DNA from: Anaerolineae bacterium
GTDB taxonomy: Bacteria; Chloroflexota; Anaerolineae; DUEN01
Direction of reading: 5' to 3'
Assembly: GCA_021159845.1 (NCBI GenBank)
Contig: JAGHDS010000080.1
Location: 1 to 8,004 of the forward strand
DNA: 8,004 bases
Shown: one piece after another, positions 1 to 6,009 of the stretch
How positions within the stretch are numbered: the first letter of the stretch is position 1
Layout of the letters: each line of letters starts with the position of its first letter
The notes under the pieces: generated by a model
Seen by the model: the letters and a program-made list of their open reading frames with translations, nothing else
What the model was told of the DNA's origin: nothing
Databases searched by the model: none
Program-made: the position numbers and the translations under genes

Positions 1-20
1 ATCGCAGTTACAATCCACAC
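1..20 (-). CDS. 5' end of an unidentified divergent gene (partial)
   Basis: A reading frame starting at the GTG in 18-20 (complement) reads M-W-I-V-T-A and stays open to the window edge. It is preceded, 10 nt upstream, by a strong Shine-Dalgarno sequence GGAGGGAGG (complement of 31-39) and by a sigma-70-like promoter (54-82). An in-frame ATG at 39-41 is an alternative start, but the Shine-Dalgarno lies downstream of it, so GTG is preferred. Six codons cannot identify a product. The call rests only on promoter, ribosome-binding site and open frame lining up, and it would make this gene divergent from sbcC. Confidence 0.33.
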
Positions 21-53
21 GAGCGCATCGCCTCCCTCCATACACAAGACCGA

Positions 54-82
54 AGTATAGCAACAATGCCGAAAACACACAA
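54..82 (-). promoter_or_regulatory. Candidate sigma-70 promoter for the leftward gene
   Basis: On the minus strand the -35 is TTGTGT (77-82), the spacer 17 bp and the -10 TATACT (54-59), which matches TATAAT at five of six positions. Transcription would start near position 47, about 27 nt before the GTG start at 20, with the Shine-Dalgarno between them. The -35 matches consensus only in TTG, so the call depends on the -10, the exact spacing and the following translation signal. Confidence 0.4.
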
Positions 83-99
83 ATCTTCACGAAAAGACC

Positions 100-185
100 G
101 CCCCTATAAGCGCCTACATCTACCCCAGGGGTGTCCCTCGCGGACACCCAAGACAGGTAACCACAAGGGCTGCCCCTACGAGCGC
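100..185. repeat. Palindromic repeat-like block (REP/MITE-like remnant)
   Basis: Two near-identical 14-mers, GCCCCTATAAGCGC (100-113) and GCCCCTACGAGCGC (172-185), match at 12 of 14 positions and bracket two hairpins. One is perfect: GGGTGTCC (129-136), 5-nt loop, GGACACCC (142-149). The other is imperfect, in 154-178, with a CACAAG-type loop read on the plus strand. No open frame here looks like a gene. Direct repeats around stem-loops resemble small non-coding dispersed repeats, and GTAGGGGC on the minus strand is a motif I recall from intergenic repeats of Chloroflexota-type genomes. That last point is from memory and unverified. No target-site duplication is evident, and one window cannot show that it is multicopy. 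Confidence 0.45.
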
Positions 186-198
186 GGGGCTAGCCGTC

Positions 199-239
199 GG
201 TTTGATGTGGATAGGGGAGCCCTCTATCCGCATCAAGCC
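199..239 (+). other. Long stem-loop, 16-19 bp, intergenic
   Basis: The arm at 199-214 (GGTTTGATGTGGATAG) pairs over its whole length with 224-239 (CTATCCGCATCAAGCC) if the RNA is read from the plus strand. Fourteen pairs are Watson-Crick and two are G-U. Three inner pairs can extend it, leaving a 3-nt AGC loop. Read from the minus strand, the two wobble positions become A-C mismatches, so the structure is better as plus-strand RNA. No T-run follows on either side, so it is not a standard intrinsic terminator. It lies between the divergent promoters and next to the repeat-like block. It could be an element end, a cruciform or a structured RNA; I cannot assign a function. Confidence 0.5.
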
Positions 240-361
240 AACGACAACCAGGCAATCAACCTCACGTGCCCCGTACTCGACGGCCTTTATCCCAGGGCTT
301 AACGGCGGATGATAGTGGAAATGCTAGAATATTGAAAAGCCCTACACGCGAGCACAAACTG

Positions 362-390
362 TTGAGGGCTCGGCTCTCTTATGGTACACT
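362..390 (+). promoter_or_regulatory. Candidate promoter of sbcC (extended -10)
   Basis: The -35 is TTGAGG (362-367), the spacer 17 bp and the -10 TACACT (385-390). A TG one base before the -10 gives an extended -10 (TGGTACACT). The start would be near 397, leaving a leader of about 68 nt that contains a small CCCCT/AGGGG hairpin (near 405-420). A second extended -10, TGCTAGAAT (322-330), lies upstream but has no good -35 at normal spacing. Confidence 0.45.
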
Positions 391-449
391 TCGGCCCACA
401 AGCTCCCCCTGTGCAAGGGGATCGCGAGATCGCATTCGTCCTTGTTGGC

Positions 450-455
450 AAGGAG
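450..455 (+). promoter_or_regulatory. Shine-Dalgarno sequence of sbcC
   Basis: AAGGAG lies 9 nt before the GTG at 465 and decides that start. The protein from this GTG begins I-P-L-K-L-R-L-R-N-F, which is how SbcC/Rad50 proteins normally begin, a few residues before the ATPase core. Confidence 0.7.
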
Positions 456-464
456 TGAGGGAAC

Positions 465-869
465 GTGATACCGCTCAAGTTAAGGCTTCGCAACTTCATG
501 TGTTACCGGGAAAATGCTTCCCCACTCGACTTCAAGGGAATCCACGTCGCATGTCTGGCAGGAGACAATGGACACGGTAAGTCCGCGCTGCTCGATGCCA
601 TGACATGGGCGCTCTGGGGGAAATCGCGGGCCAGGAACGATGATTCTCTCATCTATCTGAATGCAAACGAGATGGAGGTAGAGTTCGAATTCGCCCTGGA
701 GGATAACCGCTATCGCGTGATCCGCAAGCGGCGTAGAGGGAAGGGACGGCGTAGCGGGCAGACGGTTCTGGAATTGCAAGTGGGACGGCGAACGGTTCAA
801 ATCCATCAGCGAGCCCACAGTGCGCGCCACCGAGCGGCGCATCCGGGAGTTACTACACCTGGATTATGA
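465..869 (+). CDS. sbcC: SbcC/Rad50 N-terminal fragment (ATPase N-lobe)
   Basis: This frame encodes the N-terminal lobe of the SMC-like ATPase of the SbcCD nuclease, which with the SbcD phosphoesterase opens hairpins and processes double-strand ends. The Walker A motif GDNGHGKS is at residues 33-40 (561-584), followed by ALLDAMTWALWG as in Rad50-family proteins. Residues 1-32 give the usual first strands. Only the first 106 residues are authentic. The rest, to the TAG at 867-869, is out of frame, Arg/His-rich and unlike the family. The GTG start is set by AAGGAG 9 nt upstream. Translated alone this fragment lacks the coiled coil and the C-terminal ATPase half and should be inactive. Confidence 0.85.
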   Translation: MIPLKLRLRNFMCYRENASPLDFKGIHVACLAGDNGHGKSALLDAMTWALWGKSRARNDDSLIYLNANEMEVEFEFALEDNRYRVIRKRRRGKGRRSGQTVLELQVGRRTVQIHQRAHSARHRAAHPGVTTPGL

Positions 870-3027
870 AACTTTCGTGAATTCGGCATTTCTGGTGCAG
901 GGGCGAGCGAACGAGTTTACAACCAAACGGCCAGGCGAGCGAAAGCAGGTGTTGGCGGATATCCTGGGGCTGGACATCTATGACACCTATGAGGAGCGGG
1001 CAAAAGAGCGAGCCCGAGAGCGCGCCGAAGCCGTCCGATTCCTGGAAGCACAGATCCAACAACTAGATGAGGAGATCGCCCGCCGCGCCGAATACGAGGC
1101 GGAAGAGCAGATGGCGGCACGCCAGGTCGCCGAGATCAGCGCCCGACTACGGGAGGCTGAACGCACGCTCGACGAACTGCGGTCCCGGCAGCGTGACCTC
1201 GTCCACCAACAGGAAGAATTGAATCGACTACGGCCACGACTGCAACGCGAGGAGAGCGATTTACGCCAGGTAGAACGCCGTCTAGGAGAAGCTAAAGAAC
1301 GTCTACAAGCCCTGGAAGCCATAATCGCGGATTGCCAACGTATCGAGGAGGGGTACCACGCCTGGCAGGAAGCCCAGGCACAGGAAGTCACGTGGCGCGA
1401 AAAGCAGCTGGCACTTTCCCAACTCGAGGTTGAAAAAGCCCGGCTGCAGGGAGACATTCAAGCGGCCCGGACAAGGCTGGAGGCCGAGCTGAAGGCAGCG
1501 ACGGTGGAGGCCGACCGATGGCGCGGCATGGCCAACCAAATCGAGAAACGGCGGCAAGCTGTACAGGAAGCACAGACCCGACTCGATACGCTGGCACAGC
1601 AAGAGGAAGAAGCCGAACAGCTCCGCCAGCAGATGACCCATTTGGTCGATGAGATCGCCGGGTTGCGGACGCAAAACAATCTGCTCAAGAAAGAGATGGC
1701 AGATCTGAAGGAACGGATCCAGCTGCTGCAAACAGCAACGGAGGCTGTCTGTCCTCTATGCGGGCAACCCTTATCCGAAGAGGATCGCCGGCGTCTGATA
1801 ACCGAGCTGGAAACGGAGGGGAAGGCACAGGCCGAGCGCTATAGAGCGAACGCGCGCCGGATGCAAGAACTGGAGCAAGAACAATCGGCGGCGCGCGAGC
1901 GGCTTGCCCGGGTGGAAGGGCTCCTACAAACGCGGGCGCGACGGCAACGGAAGCTGGCCCAGGCAGAGCAGGCCCTAGCAGAAGCCGAGCGAGCACTGGA
2001 AGCCCTGACGACGACCGAGACCCGGATCGCTCAACTCCGCGAACAGCTGGACCTTGAGGACTACGGCCAGGAGGCGCGCACGAAGCTATCCCACCTGCTA
2101 GAGCGAATCGAGGCCATCGGCTACGACGCCACGGCTCACGAGAAAGCCCGGGCAGCCGTGAAGGCACTCGCCGAGTTCGAGGCCCAATACGCCGAGCTGC
2201 AACGGGCGCTGGCAAGCGTGGACGCCGAGCGTAGAGCAGTGGAACAGCTCGTCCAACAACACGATGCGCTGGTCCAGGCCATAGCCGAGGAACGGGAACG
2301 GTACAACGCGCTGAAGGCAGCCGTGAGCGAATTAGATGCTGTCGAGACAGCCGTGCGGACACAAGATCAGGTCGTCCTGGAGCTGGCGGGGCAAGAACAG
2401 GAAGCGCGGACCCGGTTGGGGGCCGCGCAGCAGAAGCTAGCCACCATCGAGGAGCAGGTTAAGAGGCGGCAACAGAGCCAGCACGAGTTGGAGAAAGCTC
2501 GCGAGGAACAGGCGATCTACGAGGAACTACGAGAGGCGTTCGGCAAACGCGGGCTACAGTCCATGATCATCGAAACGGCCGTACCGGAGATCGAAGAAGA
2601 GGCCAATCAGCTACTATCACGCATGACAGACGGGCGGATGTCCGTGAGCCTGCAGACACAACGAGACACGAAGACGGGCAACACAATAGAGACGTTGGAC
2701 ATCCTGATCCAAGATGAAGTGGGACAGCGAGCCTACGAGATGTTCTCCGGCGGCGAGGCCTTCCGCGTGGACTTCGCGCTCCGCATCGCGCTGAGCAAGC
2801 TGCTCGCCCGACGCGCTGGCGCCCGGCTGCGAACGCTGTTCATCGATGAGGGTTTCGGCTCTCAAGACGCGCAAGGACGCCAACGTCTGGTGGAGGCTAT
2901 CCAATCGATCCAAGACGACTTCGACCGCATCCTGGTCATCACCCACATCGAGGAGCTAAGCGATTTGTTCCCTGTGCGCATTAATGTAGTGAAGACGCCC
3001 GAGGGATCCCAGATCAGCATCTCATGA
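820..3027 (+). CDS. sbcC: SbcC/Rad50 main fragment: coiled coil, zinc hook, C-terminal ATPase lobe
   Basis: This frame carries most of SbcC. The GTG at 820 is only the first convenient start; the authentic frame begins at 781. In rejoined numbering, the Q-loop region N-S-A-F-L-V-Q-G is near residue 146 (Q at 898-900). A long Glu/Arg/Gln/Ala-rich coiled coil follows, broken by the zinc hook C-P-L-C at 430-433 (1750-1761), which in Rad50 joins two molecules through zinc. The returning coil leads to the C-terminal lobe with signature F-S-G-G-E (2743-2757), Walker B L-F-I-D-E (2836-2850), D-loop G-S-Q-D and the H-loop His (2944-2946). All key ATPase residues are present. About 854 residues in total is at the short end for SbcC (E. 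coli is over 1000) and closer to archaeal Rad50. The stop is 35 bp from the convergent GH5 gene. Confidence 0.9.
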   Translation: MRATERRIRELLHLDYETFVNSAFLVQGRANEFTTKRPGERKQVLADILGLDIYDTYEERAKERARERAEAVRFLEAQIQQLDEEIARRAEYEAEEQMAARQVAEISARLREAERTLDELRSRQRDLVHQQEELNRLRPRLQREESDLRQVERRLGEAKERLQALEAIIADCQRIEEGYHAWQEAQAQEVTWREKQLALSQLEVEKARLQGDIQAARTRLEAELKAATVEADRWRGMANQIEKRRQAVQEAQTRLDTLAQQEEEAEQLRQQMTHLVDEIAGLRTQNNLLKKEMADLKERIQLLQTATEAVCPLCGQPLSEEDRRRLITELETEGKAQAERYRANARRMQELEQEQSAARERLARVEGLLQTRARRQRKLAQAEQALAEAERALEALTTTETRIAQLREQLDLEDYGQEARTKLSHLLERIEAIGYDATAHEKARAAVKALAEFEAQYAELQRALASVDAERRAVEQLVQQHDALVQAIAEERERYNALKAAVSELDAVETAVRTQDQVVLELAGQEQEARTRLGAAQQKLATIEEQVKRRQQSQHELEKAREEQAIYEELREAFGKRGLQSMIIETAVPEIEEEANQLLSRMTDGRMSVSLQTQRDTKTGNTIETLDILIQDEVGQRAYEMFSGGEAFRVDFALRIALSKLLARRAGARLRTLFIDEGFGSQDAQGRQRLVEAIQSIQDDFDRILVITHIEELSDLFPVRINVVKTPEGSQISIS

Positions 3028-3031
3028 GCCG

Positions 3032-3055
3032 GGCCTATCGCCCATCGCGATGGCC
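3032..3055. terminator. Hairpin between convergent genes (possible bidirectional terminator)
   Basis: GGCC-T-ATCGC (3032-3041) pairs with GCGATGGCC (3047-3055) as nine GC-rich pairs with one bulged T and a 5-nt loop. It fills most of the 35-bp gap between the stops of sbcC (3027) and the GH5 gene (3063), where a shared terminator would sit. Neither side has a T-run, so a canonical intrinsic terminator is not supported. It may protect 3' ends or pause polymerase. Confidence 0.4.
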
Positions 3056-3062
3056 GAGACAC

Positions 3063-4184
3063 CTATTCCGAAGGGATCAAAGCCTCCAATAGAGCCCGAT
3101 TCCAGCCGCCGCGCCCCCGGTCGTAAATGCCAAAACCGGCGCAGAACTCCCAGTAAGCCCAGCTCATGTCGCGCGCTTCCGCCTGTCGAGCGACGAAGCG
3201 AGTCCACCGCACCCGCGAGTCCATATCCGCTTTGCTGTAAGCGCCAAACTCGCCTAAGAACAACGGGCACCCGTGCGACCTGGCCCACGTCGCCGCCTTA
3301 TCCAGGTCGCGCTCCACCGCGGACCGCTCCGCCGGAGTGCCCTTCCACGTAGTCCCCAGCCAAGCCCCACTACCCGGGACCCACTCGGCCCCCTGATGAG
3401 TGAAGTGGAAGGGACTATAGTAATGAACGGTCACGATCAAATGACGGTCATCCTGCGGCAACTTCAGGCCAGGCAGAGCGCTGACGCTATTCCAGCGCAC
3501 CGGACCGATCACAACCCAGCGGTCGGGATTGCTCTCGCGGACAATCTGTAGAGCATCCACCAGTAAGTCGTTCCACAAAGGAGCGGTCAGGCGATCGTGC
3601 GGCTCGTTGAGCAACTCGAAAACCAGCCCAGGCGGATCATCCGCGTATCGCTCAGCGATCTGACGCCAGATCGCCAGGAATCGATCATGCTGTCCCTCCG
3701 GGTCTCGCGTCAGCTCATCATAGTGATGAACATTGATCACCACCTTGAGCCCCTGCCCGAGAGCCTGATCGATGGCCCAGTCCACGCGACGGAAGAAGCG
3801 CTCATCAACGGTATACGGCTCACCCGACGCGGCATGTGCGGACCAGCGAATGGGAATGCGCACCATATCAAAGCCGGCCTCGCGAATCAACCGGAAATAC
3901 TGCTCCTGCAAGACAACGCCCCACGCGCCCTCATGCGGAGCCTCCAAGGCGTTGCCCAGATTCACCCCGCGGCCGAGATCACTCCCGGGGAAAGATGGGG
4001 CGATGGGAATTGCAGACGGGGTAAGCGGAACAGGGGTCATAGGCGGCACGCAGGCAGAGACCAGAAGAATTACTACTATTCCAAAAGCCGGGAGAACACC
4101 CCAAGCCAGTCTACGAGACACTCGCAACCCCCTCACACCCAGACCAGTGAGAACCCCAGACTTCCCTCTATGAAGGATCACCAA
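3063..4184 (-). CDS. Glycoside hydrolase family 5 (cellulase-type) lipoprotein
   Basis: Predicted secreted, membrane-anchored retaining beta-glycosidase of family GH5 acting on beta-1,4-glucan-like or related polysaccharide; the substrate cannot be read from sequence. Residues 24-44 form a lipoprotein signal (R-R, hydrophobic core, lipobox V-S-A-C with Cys45), followed by a Pro/Thr-rich linker to about 66 and a GH5 barrel at about 69-370. Landmarks are G-R-G-V-N-L-G-N (71-78), V-R-I-P (108-111), H-H (153-154), acid/base Glu194 in L-N-E-P, H-Y-Y (254-256) and nucleophile Glu312 in G-E-F-G. All catalytic residues are present. The start is uncertain. TTG (4184) and GTG (4181) share GGAGG 6 or 9 nt upstream, inside cdd. 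GTG at 4121 also has a G-rich Shine-Dalgarno and would give a more ordinary signal peptide. The overlap with cdd is 17 nt from the TTG and 14 from the GTG at 4181; both suggest translational coupling. Confidence 0.9.
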   Translation of the reverse strand: MVILHRGKSGVLTGLGVRGLRVSRRLAWGVLPAFGIVVILLVSACVPPMTPVPLTPSAIPIAPSFPGSDLGRGVNLGNALEAPHEGAWGVVLQEQYFRLIREAGFDMVRIPIRWSAHAASGEPYTVDERFFRRVDWAIDQALGQGLKVVINVHHYDELTRDPEGQHDRFLAIWRQIAERYADDPPGLVFELLNEPHDRLTAPLWNDLLVDALQIVRESNPDRWVVIGPVRWNSVSALPGLKLPQDDRHLIVTVHYYSPFHFTHQGAEWVPGSGAWLGTTWKGTPAERSAVERDLDKAATWARSHGCPLFLGEFGAYSKADMDSRVRWTRFVARQAEARDMSWAYWEFCAGFGIYDRGRGGWNRALLEALIPSE

Positions 4185-4575
4185 CTACGTCCTCCGGCCG
4201 AAACCGCTCCGGCAACAGAGCACGAATCGTGGTCTCCCGGGCGTTTCCACGTGTATCCGCGATGATGATTCGCATGTCCGGGGCGAATTCGGCGATCACC
4301 TGCCGACACAGCCCACATGGGCTTCCCCCATTCGACGTAACCACCACCAACGTATCGAATTCCCGCTCCCCCTCCGAGATGGCCTTCCACAGAGCCACCC
4401 GCTCGGCGCAAACAGTGGCCCCGTAAGACGCGTTCTCGATGTTACACCCCGTATAGACGCGGCCGGATCGCGTGCGGACGGCCGCGCCCACGGAATAATG
4501 AGAGTAGGGAGCGTATGCTTTCTCGCGCGCCGACAAGGCCGCCGCGATCAAAACCTCATCGGATGAATTTCTCAT
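4168..4575 (-). CDS. cdd: Cytidine deaminase
   Basis: Cytosolic zinc enzyme that deaminates cytidine and deoxycytidine to uridine and deoxyuridine in pyrimidine salvage. At 135 residues it has the length of the short homotetrameric class. Visible motifs are substrate-binding N-I-E-N-A-S (45-50), the catalytic T-V-C-A-E (54-58) with zinc ligand Cys56 and proton-shuttle Glu58, and P-C-G-L-C (86-90) giving zinc ligands Cys87 and Cys90. The A-Y-A-P-Y-S-H-Y-S-V-G-A-A segment (20-32) is also typical. The ATG overlaps the stop of the upstream CorC-like gene by one base (TGATG), with no strong Shine-Dalgarno, so re-initiation by ribosomes finishing that gene is likely. A cdd next to a CorC-type gene recalls the ybeY-cdd-era neighbourhood of many bacteria, though ybeY and era are not here. 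Confidence 0.96.
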   Translation of the reverse strand: MRNSSDEVLIAAALSAREKAYAPYSHYSVGAAVRTRSGRVYTGCNIENASYGATVCAERVALWKAISEGEREFDTLVVVTSNGGSPCGLCRQVIAEFAPDMRIIIADTRGNARETTIRALLPERFRPEDVVGDPS

Positions 4576-5891
4576 CAGAGCACCAACAGGGCAAACAGAG
4601 CAGAAGAGGAGGTGGGGCTCGAGACGTCAGGGCCCTGAAAAGGGGTTTCGCGCCGCACGAGCACGCGCTCAATCCGCTGTCCATCTACAGAGAGGACCTT
4701 CAAAGTCACACCATCAAAGGAGACAGTGTCCCCAGGCACCGGGACCTTCCCCAACTGGCTGTAAATGAAGCCCCCCAACGTGTCGCCACCCTCGCTAGGC
4801 AGTTTAATATGCAACCGCTTATTGACCTCATCCAGGTCCACTCGAGCGTTGAAGATGAACTCGGACTCGCTGATCTCCTCAACGAACGGCTCCTCCGAGT
4901 CGTACTCATCCTGAATCTCACCAACGATCTCTTCCAACAAGTCCTCGATCGTCACCAGCCCGGCCGTGCCACCGTACTCATCGACCACGATCGCCATATG
5001 CACCTTGCGTTGCTGCAGTTCCTGCAATAATTCGTCCACCTTCTTGGTTTCAGGGATAAAGTAAGCTGGGCGTAAGACACTCTCAACCCCCACATCGATC
5101 TTACCGTCCGCATAGCAGCGCAACAAGTCCTTAGCGTACAGCAATCCCACAATGTTATCGATGTTGTCCCGATACACCGGTATCCGAGAATGACCGGCAT
5201 CCAATACGATCTTAACCGCCTCTGTCAAAGGCGTGCTCACCTCAATGGCCACGATATCGAGGCGCGGGACCATCACCTCGCGCACCAATGTCTCGCCAAA
5301 TTCAAAGATGCTGGCGATCATCTCCTGCTCTTCCTGCTCGATAACCCCCTGCTCCTCACCAGCCTTAAGCAAGAAAAGCAAGTTGTCATAGTCCAAAACC
5401 AGGCCGCTACCGCTGTACTCCACCGCGGTTCCCCGAGCCTTCTCCTCCAGCCATTGGAACAGCCATGTCAATGGCGACAGCAAATAGGATATCCAACGCA
5501 TCGGAGTAAGCATCCAGAGGGCGATATCCTCAGATAAGCGAGCGAAGAAGCCACGGGCAAGAACCTGAGTTCCCAAGAAGAAGAGCGCTATCACAATGGC
5601 CGTGAGCAAGGCGACCACTATGCCTGGATAAAAACGCCACACGGTCACGACGGTCACCCCAGCCGCCACCGCGTAAGCCAAAGCCCGCAACGAGGCCAAA
5701 GTCAGCAAAAGTCGGGCCGGATTGGCTGGCCACGAATCCGCCGACTCAGCCCGCCACACATCACCCTCCAGCACCTGCAAGACGCGACGCCGTCCCGCAA
5801 TGGTCAGGCCGACCTCCGCCCACGCCACCAGGAGTGACAGCAGCAAGGCGAGAAAACATACTGCAAACGCGCTACCTAAACCAACGTCCAT
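4575..5891 (-). CDS. CorC/HlyC-family membrane protein with CNNM and CBS domains
   Basis: Integral membrane protein of the hemolysin C/CorC (CNNM) family, linked in other bacteria to magnesium or cation efflux; the older hemolysin label is misleading. The N-terminal transmembrane part has hydrophobic segments at about 5-30, 61-85 and 88-112 and another hydrophobic stretch at 123-147. A CBS pair spans about 207-328, starting at V-M-V-P-R-L-D and including the hallmark D-E-Y-G-G-T-A-G (304-311) and I-E-D-L-L-E-E-I-V-G-E-I. The CorC_HlyC domain is at about 336-415, with G-G-D-T-L-G-G-F (368-375). At 438 residues it is full length. The ATG has GAGGA 12 nt upstream, a rather long spacing. The tail S-S-S-A-L-F-A-L-L-V-L is an unusual hydrophobic end just where cdd overlaps. 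Substrate is not predictable. Confidence 0.92.
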   Translation of the reverse strand: MDVGLGSAFAVCFLALLLSLLVAWAEVGLTIAGRRRVLQVLEGDVWRAESADSWPANPARLLLTLASLRALAYAVAAGVTVVTVWRFYPGIVVALLTAIVIALFFLGTQVLARGFFARLSEDIALWMLTPMRWISYLLSPLTWLFQWLEEKARGTAVEYSGSGLVLDYDNLLFLLKAGEEQGVIEQEEQEMIASIFEFGETLVREVMVPRLDIVAIEVSTPLTEAVKIVLDAGHSRIPVYRDNIDNIVGLLYAKDLLRCYADGKIDVGVESVLRPAYFIPETKKVDELLQELQQRKVHMAIVVDEYGGTAGLVTIEDLLEEIVGEIQDEYDSEEPFVEEISESEFIFNARVDLDEVNKRLHIKLPSEGGDTLGGFIYSQLGKVPVPGDTVSFDGVTLKVLSVDGQRIERVLVRRETPFQGPDVSSPTSSSALFALLVL

Positions 5892-5948
5892 TTGTTAACA
5901 ATTTCCTCACAGATCTCTGACCGCGGCCTCCTCAACCATACGTTAACA
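5888..5948 (-). repeat. Direct repeat TGTTAACNNATGG at the CorC gene start, with mini-ORF
   Basis: The 118-bp gap between glmU and the CorC-like gene has no complete gene. TGTTAACNNATGG occurs twice on the minus strand, at 5936-5948 and 5888-5900, 48 bp apart; each copy contains palindromic GTTAAC and ends in an ATG. The downstream ATG is the CorC start. The upstream ATG (5937-5939) opens a 10-codon frame, M-V-E-E-A-A-V-R-D-L, ending in TGA at 5907-5909, which overlaps the GAGGA Shine-Dalgarno of the CorC gene. The mini-ORF has no good ribosome-binding site. No terminator with a T-run follows glmU, so transcription may continue from glmU. Confidence 0.4.
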
Positions 5949-6009
5949 GTTCCACACACCCTACGAGAGCGAGAGGCTACGGTCCCATACGGTCTCCGCG
6001 CGGAGGATG

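Larger units (their letters stand above)
465..3027 (+). pseudogene. sbcC: sbcC/rad50 gene interrupted by a single frameshift
   Basis: The gene is complete at both ends but split between two frames. The first frame is correct up to about 777-783 (...L-E-L-Q-V), after which the protein sense moves to the other frame, which reads W-D-G-E-R-F-K-S-I-S-E-P-T-V. Reading GTG at 780-782 and then TGG from 781 restores a smooth SbcC-like sequence (LELQVWDGERF) and an 854-residue protein. The simplest explanation is loss of one TG from an original GTGTGG; an extra G (a skipped base) is the other option. Downstream motifs show no other damage, so this is a sequencing error, a recent mutation or, least likely, recoding. 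I label it a broken gene but would not conclude that function is lost. No sbcD lies in the 464 bp upstream. Confidence 0.8.

Noticed and set aside
66..302. 78-residue plus-strand open frame upstream of sbcC
   Set aside because: It is composed of the repeat-like block and the stem-loop, has no ribosome-binding site, and shows Cys-Pro/Arg-rich composition typical of translated palindromic repeats.
266..580. 104-residue plus-strand open frame overlapping the sbcC start
   Set aside because: Overlaps the well-supported sbcC N-terminus in another frame, has Arg-rich composition and no homology-like motifs.
1685..2362. 225-residue minus-strand open frame inside sbcC
   Set aside because: Antisense shadow of the coiled-coil region; Arg/Pro/Ala-rich with no motif.
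3597..4265. 222-residue plus-strand open frame antisense to GH5 and cdd
   Set aside because: A shadow of two strongly supported minus-strand genes.
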